From Sipunculus nudus (lineage: Eukaryota > Annelida > Sipuncula > Golfingiida > Sipunculidae), in NCBI GenBank assembly GCA_026874595.1, contig CM049308.1, positions 23,714,367-23,778,366 of the forward strand: a DNA stretch of 64,000 bases, in the 5' to 3' direction. Below are positions 24,737 to 34,143 of this stretch, in pieces (positions within the stretch are counted from its first letter, which is position 1; each line of letters starts with the position of its first letter). The notes below the pieces were generated by a model, which saw only the letters and a list, made by a program, of their open reading frames with translations, ran no database searches and had not been told where the DNA came from. The position numbers were made by a program, and so were the translations under genes.

Positions 24737-25033
24737 GAATGATGTTTTTGATAATGACTAAGTACATGTACTTTCAATCTAAGAGGCATTATTACGTATA
24801 TTAGATCAAGGTAGGCCTAGGATGTTTATATTTTAATTATAACCATTTTCTCTATCATCTTTTTTATTCTCGGCTAATAATTGTACTCATTTTTGCCACG
24901 AATTCGTTTTTAGCTGCACTACCCAGGTCCTGAGGGCTGGCCGCTTATTCTGACCACCCAAGTCAACATCATTCCAGACGAACACCCGTTTCCACCATGT
25001 TTTGGCGCCAATTGTTCAGGAACCTTGGTGTAA
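1033..25033 (+). CDS. Gene A: PqaA/AprA-like secreted-type hydrolase family protein (5' end outside window)
   Basis: Thirteen exons joined by GT-AG introns give one uninterrupted frame of 399 residues ending in TAA. Coordinates: 1033-1147, 2934-3047, 3702-3797, 4140-4229, 4660-4789, 7072-7189, 7922-8012, 8391-8429, 8997-9091, 17055-17154, 18676-18699, 24580-24648, 24914-25033. The product matches the PhoPQ-activated pathogenicity-related family (PF10142), which includes the Dictyostelium autocrine proliferation repressor AprA. Visible motifs in order: a basic W-R-R-F segment ending LRLPMTK; GGSKRGW (probable nucleophile Ser); WSFAFQDYY; GATGDQLFLPDD (probable acid Asp); ENAHHS (probable His). 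Sequons NTS, NIT (twice) and NCS suggest an extracellular or luminal protein. About 100 N-terminal residues, including any signal peptide, lie upstream of base 1. The family is near certain; substrate and biological role are unknown. AprA-like activity would be extrapolation. A possible poly(A) signal AATAAA lies at 25057-25062. Confidence 0.9.
1713..2901. mobile_element. Region bounded by CAGGGGTGGATTTAG inverted repeats
   Basis: CAGGGGTGGATTTAG starts at 1713 and its exact reverse complement ends at 2901, a 15-of-15 terminal match typical in form of hAT-like ends. No matching 8-base flanks were seen (agtgatat and gcgtcttt). It could therefore be two nested or truncated elements rather than one. 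A GC-rich block near 2750-2785 resembles another element end. No transposase frame is visible. It lies in the gene A E4-E5 intron. Confidence 0.5.
2934..3047 (+). CDS. Gene A exon E5
   Basis: Acceptor ttttccAG, donor GTaggg. Encodes 38 residues with EDDLIAWTWRRFL and ILRLPMTK, the conserved family segment before the nucleophile region. It contains an NTS sequon. A transposon end lies only about 32 bases upstream of the exon. Confidence 0.92.
3546..3598. repeat. (TA)n microsatellite
   Basis: Uninterrupted TA dinucleotides in the E5-E6 intron of gene A. Confidence 0.97.
3702..3797 (+). CDS. Gene A exon E6 (nucleophile Ser exon)
   Basis: Encodes AVVRGMDTMAAVAKEKRP and then NITQFFLSGGSK. The Ser two codons before the exon end is the probable nucleophile of the G-x-S-K-R-G-W motif, which an intron splits after Lys in both paralogs. 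Confidence 0.92.
4140..4229 (+). CDS. Gene A exon E7
   Basis: Acceptor cccctcAG, donor GTaagt. Thirty codons reading RGWTAWTTAAVDNRVFAIAP and then SVMSLINLGP. This is the most conserved block of the family and completes the SKRGW motif. Confidence 0.93.
4660..4789 (+). CDS. Gene A exon E8
   Basis: Acceptor ctctacAG, donor GTaagt. Reads SLHNHFQCMGGWSFAFQDYY and on to AAIEDVY, ending with one base of a Ser codon. It has the same 130-base length and phase as gene B E8. Confidence 0.92.
5987..6040. repeat. (TAA)n microsatellite and surrounding AT-rich tract
   Basis: About 18 AAT units followed by degenerate AAT/ATT sequence to about 6135. Apparent poly-Asn and poly-Ile frames here are artefacts of the repeat. 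It lies in the 2.3-kb E8-E9 intron of gene A, which otherwise shows only AT-rich sequence. Confidence 0.97.
6823..6880. repeat. (TA)n microsatellite
   Basis: Pure TA run preceded by a short degenerate (TG)n/(TA)n stretch in the E8-E9 intron of gene A. Confidence 0.96.
7072..7189 (+). CDS. Gene A exon E9 (acid residue exon)
   Basis: Acceptor taatactAG just after a short TA run, donor GTaagt. Reads YRDRYTMPKLIIGATGDQLF and then LPDDYNQWWDGMPGPKYLW. The Asp of GATGDQ is the likely catalytic acid; the family usually shows D-E/Q-F-F here. Its length of 118 bases matches gene B E9. Confidence 0.92.
7434..7475. repeat. (CA)n microsatellite
   Basis: Run of CA dinucleotides with one CCTTA interruption, in the E9-E10 intron of gene A. 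Confidence 0.95.
7922..8012 (+). CDS. Gene A exon E10 (His exon)
   Basis: Reads MVENAHHSISSPNRELMPPV and then RIAFFHAVKQ after completing a Trp codon. The His before Ser corresponds to the C-terminal His of the family. Confidence 0.9.
8391..8429 (+). CDS. Gene A exon E11 (39-base exon)
   Basis: Thirteen codons, GFQMPQLSWTRTD, with acceptor tttttAG and donor GTaagt. Gene B has a 39-base exon of the same phase carrying the same LSWT core, which is what makes this short exon credible. Confidence 0.87.
8997..9091 (+). CDS. Gene A exon E12
   Basis: Acceptor tcttcAG, donor GTaagt. Reads DFFSGSIELTCDRHPHNITA and then WLAHTIEGSRPQ, with an NIT sequon. It leaves two bases of the Gln codon for the next exon, which is 8 kb away. 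Confidence 0.88.
9521..11905 (+). mobile_element. Pearl/Helentron-like element, copy 1
   Basis: The left end has a perfect palindrome TGACCCATGGGTCA (9528-9541) followed by GCTCAGCTG (9546-9554). The right end has CGGACGGACAGACGG, then ...CAGCTGAGC (11890-11898) and TAAAAAT. The same two ends bound 47545-49980 in gene B. The interior includes the 130-bp repeats at about 10850-11670. No replicase or helicase frame is visible, so it would be non-autonomous. The class assignment is by resemblance to the architecture of bivalve pearl elements. Confidence 0.5.
10850..11670. repeat. Tandem repeats of about 130 bp with GACCTTGACCTTTGACC core
   Basis: Five or six degenerate units, each with a TGTGACC(TTGACC)TTTGACC stretch, then CAATAGG.TTCTTCCC, TTGGTAGGTGAGC and GGTTTGGGATGAAAAGT. 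The unit length varies from about 125 to 170 bases. They form the core of the pearl-like element copy 1. Confidence 0.75.
12250..14085. repeat. 280-bp satellite array, seven units
   Basis: Units start near 12256, 12533, 12811, 13091, 13371, 13651 and 13931 (period 277, 278, then exactly 280 four times). The last is cut at about 14085. The inner units differ at only a few positions; the first two are more diverged. Each full unit carries two copies of the GGTGGCGCCACC palindrome about 130 bases apart. The 70-residue minus-strand frames repeated here are repeat artefacts. Confidence 0.95.
14200..14310 (+). repeat. Hairpin GTATCCGC...GCGGATAC at the end of the satellite array
   Basis: GTATCCGCAAAAC and GTTTTGGCGGATAC face each other across a three-base loop (about 14271-14300). 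The flanking sequence (TTCACATGTGACCCGA, CCGGGTTT, GCTGAAAACA) recurs at 63735-63820, marking the shared end of an element family. Confidence 0.65.
14296..15240. repeat. Tandem repeat of about 335 bp, three units
   Basis: Units share AAGGAACTGCTGA, TTAATACTTTATGACATATC, GTAGGTCAACACAGGTGGCG and GATATTTGGTA. A diverged, incomplete unit lies at about 11950-12235, on the other side of the 280-bp array. The block ends in a GGACAGT-type short repeat (about 15198-15250) and a hairpin AGTTCAC-aga-GTGAACT near 15266-15282. Confidence 0.85.
15514..16539. mobile_element. CpG-dense element with inverted CGGTCACAACC ends
   Basis: CCACGGTCACAACC (15514-15527) is mirrored by GGTTGTGACCGAGG (16526-16539), and a third direct copy lies at 15725-15738. 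The 1-kb interior is strikingly rich in CpG and in the self-complementary CGTACG. The flanking introns are AT-rich and CpG-poor. No protein is recognisable. Probably a non-autonomous DNA transposon. Confidence 0.55.
16530..16655 (+). repeat. Dispersed repeat R1, copy 2
   Basis: AGTCCGTTCAAATATGTTGG to TTTCACGAAATAAGTA, homologous to 90-213. It abuts the right end of the CpG-dense element. Confidence 0.7.
17055..17154 (+). CDS. Gene A exon E13
   Basis: Acceptor tttgtttAG, donor GTatgt. Begins DGRRDFRLQILDPVNIDVIH and continues to VSWTEHPVQQV. The RRDFRL motif is shared with gene B E13. The 8-kb intron before it is filled with tandem-repeat elements. Confidence 0.9.
17459..17800 (-). mobile_element. 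Inverted fragment of a pearl-like element 3' end
   Basis: AGCTCAGCTGACTTTAAGTC followed by ...CGTCCGTTCGGTCGG and ATAAATCCTAACC is the reverse complement of the right terminus seen at 11905, 23657 and 49980. Homology fades by about 17800. A more degenerate copy of the same end sits at about 19948-19985. Confidence 0.6.
18676..18699 (+). CDS. Gene A exon E14 (24-base microexon)
   Basis: Eight codons, AYATLPRE, between a ttaacAG acceptor and GTaaaa donor. The frame is kept with both neighbours. No counterpart was firmly found in gene B, so support is weaker than for the other exons; E13 and E15 could also join directly in phase 0. Confidence 0.6.
18700..22440. other. Gene A E14-E15 intron, left part: no gene seen
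   Basis: 18720-19560 is relatively CpG-rich, with short open frames on both strands but no recognisable protein. It is compositionally like the 25.25-26.30 kb duplication and is probably another old transposon. The rest is AT-rich with only remnants of element ends, for example GCTCACAAGTGAGCTAAAAA near 21848-21867. Confidence 0.6.
22441..23657 (+). mobile_element. Pearl-like element fragment with ~330-bp core units
   Basis: About three and a half core units (GGGTAACAGAGACC ... GATTCCAGGTCCAGCGGTTA ... ATGATCAATATCCATGCAA). They are followed by the GGACGGACAAAGAG and CAGCTGAGCTAAAAAT right end (23642-23657). The left end is missing. The same core makes up the element in gene B at 47.8-49.9 kb. 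Confidence 0.75.
23846..24055 (+). repeat. G-rich GCGGGGCGGG minisatellite
   Basis: Repeated GCGGGGCGGGTGCGGGCTGAA-like units give many closely spaced G3-G4 runs on the plus strand, in a surrounding AT-rich intron. It could form G-quadruplexes in DNA or in the gene A transcript. Confidence 0.8.
24580..24648 (+). CDS. Gene A exon E15
   Basis: Twenty-three codons reading GQDCRYRVEFDQPLLGFSGF and FMK. It matches the position and aromatic pattern of the family's segment before the final strand. Its donor GTgattct runs directly into a (CT)n microsatellite. Confidence 0.83.
24652..24731. repeat. (CT)n(TA)n compound microsatellite
   Basis: About 20 CT units from 24652 pass directly into about 19 TA units. 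The tract begins four to six bases after the E15 donor of gene A. Confidence 0.97.
24914..25033 (+). CDS. Gene A terminal exon E16
   Basis: Thirty-nine codons plus TAA. Contains TQVNIIPDEHPFPPC, matching gene B's TEVNIIPDTLPFPRC, followed by an NCS sequon. Both paralogs keep two cysteines in the tail, a possible disulphide. Confidence 0.92.
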   Translation: MHYPGPEGWPLILTTQVNIIPDEHPFPPCFGANCSGTLV

Positions 25034-25249
25034 CAGTTATTATCATTACCTAAAAAAATAAAAACAAAACCAAATGTAATGGTTTTTTTATTGAAAATTT
25101 GCATTACTATTTTCATGATATCACCATTAGAGCCCTTAAATTTCAAAGTGCTTCGATTATTGCCAATTAGTTAGAAATAGAAAATTGTGAGAAAAATATG
25201 CAAATTAGCGACAATTTTCACTTGGAATCACACTGGAGTGGTACTTACG
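25034..25249. other. Gene A 3' flank
   Basis: AT-rich sequence after the stop codon. AATAAA at 25057-25062 is the only candidate poly(A) signal close by. Confidence 0.5.
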
Positions 25250-26295
25250 CCACTTGCGCTCGGCTGTCACACTAACTACCGGCGACATTTACACTAATAT
25301 TCGAACACATGTCGTGCCACTGTTACACAAAATTGCGGTTTCTTTTGTACTTGCGATTGATTATCATTTTTGTCTCTAATCATTTACATTTTAGTTTCAC
25401 AGGTCTAAAAAATTGTTTCACATTACTCACCCTTTCTGAGTCACGGAACCTAAATTTGGAAGGGTTCGAGACAGGATGGAGAAGCCCGTGACTTTTTTTT
25501 AGAGAAAATTTGTCGCACGAATTTTTTTAACATGTTCAAAATGCAAGCGACACGAGAGAGAGGCCCTGCGACATATGTGCGGAAACTGAGAACCCTGCGA
25601 ACGTTTCGAGACATTTGGAAACTCCCTCACGAGTGCCGTTTGCAATTAGTCACCAACAGTCACACAGGTGCAAAATTTGTATGTAGTTATGACCTGATAC
25701 GGCTAACATTTTTTTCTAACTAACAACAATTCCTGGTGGTTTTTATCAATGAGTTTATCTATATCAATTAGACCACTTGCGCTCGGCTGTCACACTAACT
25801 ACCGGCGACATTTACACTAATATTCGAACACATGTCGTGCCACTGTTACACAAAATTGCGGTTTCTTTTGTACTTGCGATTGATTATCATTTTTGTCTCT
25901 AATCATTTACATTTTAGTTTCACAGGTCTAAAAAATTGTCTCACATTACTCACCCTTTCTGAGTCACGGAACCTAAATTTGGAAGGGTTCGAGACAGGAT
26001 GGAGAAGCCCGTGACTTTTTTTTAGAGAAAATTTGTCGCACGAATTTTTTTAACATGTTCAAAATGCAAGCGACACGAGAGAGAGGCCCTGCGACATATG
26101 TGCGGAAACTGAGAACCCTGCGAACGTTTCGAGACATTTGGAAACTCCCTCACGAGTGCCGTTTGCAATAAGTCACCAACAGTCACACAGGTGCAAAATT
26201 TGTATGTAGTTATGACCTGATACGGCTAACATTTTTTTCTAACTAACAACAATTCCTGGTGGTTTTTATCAATGAGTTTATCTATATCAATTAGA
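25250..26295. repeat. Recent 523-bp tandem duplication
   Basis: 25250-25772 and 25773-26295 are direct, abutting copies. I see only about two substitutions (T to C at 25417/25940 and T to A near 25650/26170). The two identical 60-residue open frames (at 25309 and 25832) match no protein I know. Composition (CGACAC, GCGAACG) resembles the CpG-rich transposon debris elsewhere in the window. Confidence 0.95.
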
Positions 26296-28024
26296 TCAAT
26301 GAACAGGGGCCCCTCCCCCCCCCCCCCCAATTCGAACAGATTCTTCATCTGGAAGTATTGATACGTGAAACGCGACAACCCCTGGTTTTAGAGACAGTAA
26401 TTCAGGATACAAGTGAGCAGGTGTGCTGGGAGTTTTGTTTAAAGTTAGATTTCAAACAGGTCAGATTAATTATGATATAACAAGATTTTGTTTTGTTGAC
26501 ATTGTATACTACATTTTTTATACCCTTGGTAAGTGATTAGATTAAGAGCACCTGGAATCAGCCGAATGACTTGAAATAATTGGGAACTGATATGTATTGT
26601 GTTACGCTACTGTCTTTCAGTTTTGTCTTTGGCAAAACTCTGTGTTTATTTTGTAAAGTTACTGTCAACCTTTATTGCGGGCTGTCTTACATTCATACAT
26701 GAACTGATACATTTCTGTCAGATTATAGGTATCAGATTATTATAACTTTCAAATAACTTTTATTTATAGATTAAAGACAAAACTCAGCTTTCAGAGGATC
26801 AGGGTTTTTTAACCACCACAAAATGTAGCATAATTGACGAACTGGGTACCACAAGGTCTTTTATTTAACTATTTTCACTGCACATGTTTCATTTCAATAC
26901 ATCTGGGTGAGTGCATAAAACCTCGCACTACTTTGGGGATATATTAGTTAGTAATATATTAAGTAAGATGAACGAATTTGTCCGAATCAAACTGAAAGTT
27001 TAGAGGATCCACATGTGCAAGGTCTGGTTGCAGGTGTATTTTTGCATTAGCCAAAGAAACTAAATCATACCAGTTTAGGAATGGTCTTTCTAACATTTGT
27101 CCAATTTTAAAAAAGGCACAATATAATGGATTTTGGAAAAGGTCAAACTTTGTTATAATCTCTGCATTAGAGTTGATGTTTCAAATTAGAGAAATTTGCA
27201 GATACAATGTTAGCATTTAATTATTCTGTACAATTTTATTTCATTTTTGTTCCATTTCTTTGAATATCTGCGGAGATGTGCGTTTACGAGCATACACTTC
27301 ATTAGCATTTATCCATCTGATACTTCTTAGATGTTTTAAATAGTCTTCTTTATTTAGCTTATTTTTGACTATTTGTTATGATAGAGACAGAGAGAAATAT
27401 TCTATTTAAAATTAAAGTAATTCATTCAAAAATGTATATTCACCATATCATTTTTTATGTCAAGAGACTGTTGTAAGGGATTTTAATCCGCTGACAAAAC
27501 AGCCACCTGTGACAAATGGAGAAATCATACACATATACTATGGAGGTTACGAGTTCTACATTTCATAAGCTTTGAGATTATATGACTTATTTTAGGATAT
27601 TGCTAAAAAAATTGATTACTTACTAGTGATACTGGAATAACAATTTGTTATCTATTTTAAGGTGCTTTTTGTCTTAGTTTAGAATTTTGTAACATATGCA
27701 ACAGTATTTTTGAAGGCATTTATCTTTATTTGTATTTATTAAATATTTTTTGTGTGTAGCAAACCAGCCCTTTTATAATTTAGTCCGTTTTAAATATGAT
27801 TTTTAGTGTTATGTTTCTCAGATAGTTTTCTGCCATCTCAGTTCTGGTTTTATTTGTAACAAGGATACCTTTTTATCTTGTGTCGTGTGTCACTCTCCTG
27901 ATTGTGAAATTAAATGTAAGCAGAAATTGTGGTTGGGCGTCATGGAAGTATTTATAGTAAAATTTGATTATATCTAGTCTGAAATGCCTTTTGAGTTTTT
28001 AAATTTTAATTATTAAGATTTTGT
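26296..28024. other. Between-gene AT-rich stretch, no gene seen
   Basis: Begins with a poly-C run near 26315-26328. The rest is AT-rich sequence without long frames, repeats or recognisable exons on either strand. Confidence 0.55.
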
Positions 28025-28340
28025 TTAATGTGGGCTTTGTATTTGCTGTTTGTGATAATTCTCATAGCTTGTTTGGAGTTTGTCTAATCTATTTATTTTA
28101 AAGCCCCATGCAAGAATTCCATAATTTACGTGTGATAGAAAGAATCCATCATACAACATTTTTAATTTTAATTTATTTAGGATTTCAATATATTTTGATA
28201 TTTTGGTTGCAATTCTCTTTGTGTGAGTTTGCCATTTCATATGTTCATTTAGTGTTATACCTATAGTCAGTTGAAAACTGAGATCTTATCTATAGATGTG
28301 TCATTTATTTTTAGTATTGAAATTTCCCCACGGCATGTTG
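28025..28340 (-). pseudogene. LINE reverse transcriptase remnant
   Basis: The minus-strand frame reads LNEHMKWQTHTKRIATKISK and later SHVNYGILAWGFK. This is the region just after the catalytic core in non-LTR retrotransposon reverse transcriptases (pattern W..HI..I..KISK ... HLNYGILAWG). Upstream homology (ISILKINDTSIDKIS) continues in other frames, and stops and frameshifts are present, so the copy is dead and truncated at both ends. Confidence 0.75.
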
Positions 28341-29792
28341 ACATGCTATCTCCCTGTGTTGTAAGATAATTATTCCAGATATGTGAGGCCTTGGCATGTT
28401 CTTTCTCCACATCTTGCATGACTCGAGAGGTTTTGATTCATTTTCCCCATTCCATTTAAAGAAAATATTTACCTATTGTTTGTAACTTTAAAAGGTAAAA
28501 TCAATGCATCTTTAATATAAATCAATTTTAGTTTAATAAAGGAAAATAAAAACAATGTGCTTTCAAGATAACAAAAGGGTCCAATTTTTATTTTGTCACT
28601 TACAGCAAATCTCAAAGATCACTTTTTTAATGGGAGCCAACGATTGCGAAAGTCCAACATGTCATGATGATTAAAGCTCTAGAATAGCACATAAGCAGCT
28701 CACTGGAACAAAAATTTATTTTTTACCTAACACAGCTGAACACAAAAAGTTTTTTCCTATATCCTCTCACTAATATTGTATTCTTTTATTTTCTCTTGCT
28801 AGTATTGTGGTGGCATTATTCACGTACTACCATTATATAAATATATATTTATAGAAAGCACGGATAAATTTGCATGCTTTCAATTATGCCATTTATTAAC
28901 AGTCAATCGTGTTTTGCAAATCTGTCCGACTGATATCAATGATGCTCATGTCATTTCATGTAATATTATATTTTTTATTGTTTCGCATGCACTTAAGCAC
29001 ACATATCTAAATGTACGAGTTTAATTAGGCTTTCAATCTGTCTTTTTAGCTCCTCTATTTCTTCATGTGCCTTACTCGGACTTGGTTCTGTTACTTATAA
29101 TTGGATGATATTTATTTCCCTGGTAATCTCGTGAATGATAGTGGTACAGGTATCACGTTTTCCTGTATCTAATCGCTTAATTGCGTCCATAGTTTACTAG
29201 GATGTTGCTTGTGTGAAAATAGGTCATGCGAGGGATCTTCGCAGTTTTCTCACTGCTGCTCAAATCCCCAGTCTTTTTTGTAACAATTTATTTTGCGTAC
29301 AAAATCATATAATACACATTTCACACATATTTGTACACAATCACATCAAATACAGTATATAAAAAGCACACTGCCTGGATATTATTCCAAGTATACTTCA
29401 AATTTTCAATCTCAGAAAACGTAAGGGTACACCCAAGGAAACCTCTTTCCCGAAATAGGGCCAGCCAGTGAAAATCTCCTCCAGACAACTCCCCCTTATG
29501 AAAAGAGGACAGCCGCTTTCTAACAGAATATCATAATATTCCTCGCTCCTGCCACATGTTATGTAATAAATATAAACTTTTAAACAATTCTTGCTCAAAT
29601 TTCAACAACATACTGTTCCTAATTGACATTTGATTAACACGTGAGATCGTTGACGCATGCCATATCCTAAAGTAGCCCAGTTGAAAGACTGTTGAGGAAC
29701 ACATGACTAAACTATATTCTGAATGACGGAAATTATCTCGAAATGTAAAAAAGATGTGCTTTCTCCACCAAAAAGGTGAGGGAGACTTAAGT
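28341..29792. other. Between-gene AT-rich stretch, no gene seen
   Basis: No exon, array or RNA gene recognised. The open frame on the minus strand at 29531-29803 resembles nothing I know. Confidence 0.5.
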
Positions 29793-30686
29793 AGGCCACA
29801 CATAGAGCGGACGAGACCAGACGAGATCGGACCGGACTTGAATCCGGTCCGGTCGGCTCTGTTTGCGGCACTCAGCGAACCGGACTGCTAATCCGGTACT
29901 GCTCGGGACCCATTCGCGATATTGGCCATATCATTTCTTTTTTATATTTCAGGACTGCTCCTGTGTATCCGGTCCGGTCCGGTCCGTTTGAGTCCGCTCT
30001 GTTTGCGGGGGTTCAGGACAAGCCAGGATCAGGAGTTTATTATTGACATATGAGACTAGCTCTATAAATGAAATGATAGGCATATACAAACTTGAAAAGG
30101 ATTAATTAAGAGAAGGAAATTTATTACGCAGTTAGTCCTCTTAAGTATATATAAATACTTGCCAGAAAGTTAGTGTTGTTCAAAGCAGTTGTATTGTATA
30201 TAAATATATTTATATATTAATATATAGAACAGTTTATTAAGAGTTATCTAATATAAAGCAAATACATAATAGCACAAAACCATTGTTTATTTTAGTTCAT
30301 AGTGTGAATTCACATATTTAAAACACTCTATATACCCTTGCCCTTGTGGCGCCTCAAAGTTTTCATCATGTGAAAACAGGTGAAGTAAAAAAAAATAATA
30401 ATTGTAGATTATAGTTTATAGATTGTAGTTAACCAGTTTATTTGTTAATATAAGTATTACCCCTGATAGTGATGCCATAATTTTTGCATATTCATGTTTA
30501 TATATTAATTTGCTGTCGGAAAGCATGTACGGTACTAGGGTAAACGAATCCGATCTAGTCCGGTCCGCTCTGTATGCGACCCCTCAATGACCGGACCGGA
30601 CTTGGAAAGACTGTGGCCGACTCTACAGTACAGGATTCTCAGTCTTTTATGATCCCATCTCGTCTCGGCCGCTCTGTGTGCGGCCT
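29793..30686. mobile_element. 894-bp element with 35-base inverted ends and CCGGTCCG motifs
   Basis: AGGCCACACATAGAGCGG plus CGAGACcagacGAGAT at the left is mirrored at the right by AGGCCGCACACAGAGCGG plus CGAGACGAGAT (reverse complement). Blocks of GGACCGGACTTGAATCC, CCGGTCCGG and GCTCTGTTTGCGG recur at 29840-29890, 29970-30010 and 30550-30610 in both orientations. The interior is AT-rich without a transposase. Flanks acttaagt and gctaaact agree at only 5 of 8 bases, so the target duplication is uncertain. Confidence 0.7.
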
Positions 30687-33600
30687 GCTAAACTGTACTT
30701 TGTTCCTATCCCTAATTAACTGAGGCGGATGCCCCCCTGCCCCCGCCTCGCCGCTGAAACAAGGCCCATGATAATTTCCAGAAGAATCATAACGAATCGA
30801 GAACGTACGGGATCCCTGCTTGATTGTTTATAATATAAACGTTTTGGACAAGATACATATGCACAATTTTTACATCAATTTTCACGCCATTAAACGGAAT
30901 TCCATGCCCACGGCAACTTGCTTGGAACAGGCACAAGATAACTGGAGGGCGAAAAATCTGGAAAAATAGAGTATTACGCAATATATTGCAGCGCATAATT
31001 TGCATCTCGCACCCCTGTTATAGAATCCTGTAGCCGCCCCTGCCTACCATGAGAGTGTCAGAAATACGCGTATAGGCCTATCTTCATTCGCCAATGAGAA
31101 ATGGTTAAATCATTTTCATTTGTATCGCGCTACCACTTAAAAAAACGGGGACATATGATCAGTAGGCTTGCAATCGAACTTGAATACCGAAAACGACAAC
31201 AGGTTTATTGTTATCATGAAAATCTCGATATTTATCACGCTTTGATTTATTGAAACCTAACCGGTAGGCGTACATTTAAAGTGACTTTTGATATCGATAT
31301 CGTATATATGATATTCTGTAATATAAATTATTTTTTTTAATGTGAAACTTTGGTGTATTTAAATATTCATGAATGTTAAATCAATGTTCTTTTACTGTAA
31401 TATGCAGTACGTATAAGAGCCGTAATGCCAGAACCTTGATATAATATATTTTTATTGGAATAAAAGCCGCTGTCTACAATGATTGCGCCTTGATAGACGT
31501 CAGGGGTTGAAAAAAAAATCTCAAGTTGCTCATGCTAACGGCCTATCAAGTTAAAGCGAATTCCTTATAAAAACATATCAATATGTCATAAGGCCATGGA
31601 AGGAGCTGGCGATTCCCTTTTACTTTCATATTATAGTCTCTCCCGCCAAGAGGTGCCCATGAGATTTTTGCGATAATTTTGAAATGCTAATATTTCTGTT
31701 TAGTATGTGACAGTGACAGAACAATCTGCGCACTCCGGTAACAGAGAATCAGATATTTGAATCCAATTTATTAAATGTATACTTTGCAACTTTCTAGAAG
31801 TTTCCTCATGAAGTGACAGTGCAAATTGGCGTCTTTCAGCTGACGATGTAATTAATCATATTTATGGTACCGACTTTTACCATCAGTTAATCAAAATCTG
31901 TCTAAAGATGTCCTTGACCCTGTCACTTCAGTCCGCATGTCAGTCAGTTTATTTACAAGCCTTGGTGCTTGTTTTGTTATATGAAATGCCGTAGTACCTG
32001 GTTTAGTCAATGAGAGGTAACAACCCAAAATTTCATTTGCGGCGAAATCCAGGAATCATAGGAAAAAATCAGTTCAGTTAGGCAATGATAGGTGGCGCTA
32101 ATTACGGCCTCGTTGCCCATTAAACCCGCCGGTGTGTTATGTACCAGTTATTTACTACTAACGATCTAAAGAGAAATTTCATTTCTTAATCAGTGGCTGA
32201 TAACTATTACTTTAACGCTTACCGACAGGGCCAGTCTCCATGTGTCTAACAGTCTATTTCATCTAAATTTAACACAACACTCAAAATCAGGGCATCTATT
32301 TCGTAAATCGTTAAGATTTTAAAAGTTTTTTTTTTGTGGGTTCACTTAGGAACATTTTACTTTTTCGTTAATTTCCTCAAAATAAAATCAGCTGCCACCA
32401 TAGCTAACTTTGGAGATGGGTATATGTCATAGGACAGACCTGATATTGGGTATGTTTACTTTGAGGTTTTAAGAGGCCCAGTTCCAGCGTTATAAGCTGA
32501 TTTTACAATGATTAAGACAATAACACTTAATAAATATTGATGTCAGCAAACTTTAACGGGAGGAGCGTCAGGCTAGACTAGCTTTGGAAATTCTATGACA
32601 TTCATATTATTTGTTAATTTGTATCCTGTTTGCCAATGTTCCGTCATTTCACCCTCCACCTCTCTCTCTCTCTTTCTAAGACAAAGCGCAGCAGTTGAAC
32701 AAAAAATTTCACATCTTCACATCAGGAAACTGGAACAACTTAAACAACAAGGCTACCTACACGCCATTTTAATGTTTTACATCGGTATAAAGTCATTTTT
32801 TAATTTTGTTTTCAAAGAGAGTGATTTAGGATTTGAATGGGCAGGTGTAGTCTGGCCTTTGAAGTAGGTTGGATTTCAAATAATAGAGTCTAGTTATGCC
32901 ACTATAAGATAAGTAAAACAAATCTACAAACGTATATGTACATTTTGTGATATCTTATAGGTTACCTTTATTTCTTTTGTGTGAAATTAGATTCGGGAAT
33001 CTATTTTTGTTGTTTTAGACGGGTAGGAATTAATCTGTATCGAGTAGCCCTAATTTGTTTCAGTTTTATGGGTTTGATAAAAAATTGTGATTGTTTTATT
33101 AAGTGCTCGTCATAAGAAGTTATTCCGTAATACAGAACTTTTTCAAACAATAAGTTCAATATTACAGGTTTCATATTAACTTTAAATAATGTTTGCGCAA
33201 TCTCCCACGTATGGGCACAATACGTTTGTTTCTCCATTGTGTTTTTTTTTGTACCGAAACATGAAATATATATATGGTATTTAAAATAAATATAAAGGAC
33301 CCATTTTATTTTATTTAAAACATTCCTCATGTTTTGGCAGTATTCATCTGATTTCACACTTTGGGTAGGCGGAAAAAATTATCTGTTACTAATTACGAAA
33401 AATCAAAATCAAAGGTCGACGGTGATGTCTTTAGGCGGACTACTCCTGTTATATAATATCAAATACAATACATTCATAACAATTTTTAATTAAAAAAAAA
33501 CAGAGAGCGCAGACCCCTGCCAAGGGAGCACATTACCCCCATATGGCATTGTCAGACATGTGTGATAAACACAGCAGGACAATCACTGAACTTTATAGCA

Positions 33601-34005
33601 ATACTGACACTGAGCGCCATCTAGTGGCAACAAACTTAAAAAGGCAGCTCATAACCCCAATATGAAATCAGAAATACAATGTTATATTTGAAAAAAAAAA
33701 AAAACAACTACGTCCAGATAGTGATCTAGATAACCCCTTATATTTAATCAATTGTTCAAGGTATCATTGCCGAGCTATCCTGAAAAAAAAATAATCATAA
33801 TCCGTTGATAACCGTATGAGTAATTTTGTTGACTGACAAACAAACAAACACACAGACAAACTAACCAACACCGGCAATAATATATAACCCCGACCATTAA
33901 CAGAAGTAATTATTATGTAGTGTCTCTTTAAAGTCTAGATGTAAGAAGGACAACACTTTTTCCTCGAATACTGAAATTTATTTTCCACCTCGCAGGAGTG
34001 AATAT
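30687..34005. other. Between-gene stretch before gene B terminal exon, no gene seen
   Basis: AT-rich. 31005-31050 carries a CCGCCCCTG-type transposon end. 33615-33629 holds CGCCATCTAGTGGC, a near-palindrome of the kind found in short interspersed elements. The minus-strand frame at 33001-33357 might be a very degenerate retroelement, but I cannot support it. Confidence 0.5.
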
Positions 34006-34143
34006 TTACACTATTTCCCCTTGACAGTCTTCATATCCATTGCATCTTGGGAAGGGCAGAGTGTCCGGGATAATGTTGACTTCCGTGGAAAATGTCAAGA
34101 TGTCGTTTGGGTTTGAGGAAGAAAGCAACCCGCGGAATTGCAC
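34006..34143 (-). CDS. Gene B terminal exon E16
   Basis: Acceptor aataacAG. Reads VQFRGLLSSSNPNDILTFST, then EVNIIPDTLPFPRC and on to a TAA stop. AATAAA on the minus strand at 33977-33982 is a likely poly(A) signal, only 23 bases past the stop. Confidence 0.92.
   Translation of the reverse strand: MQFRGLLSSSNPNDILTFSTEVNIIPDTLPFPRCNGYEDCQGEIV

Noticed and set aside
33001-33357. 118-codon minus-strand frame, possibly retroelement-like
   Set aside because: A faint resemblance to the LLF.K.L.YG region of LINE proteins is too weak to call.
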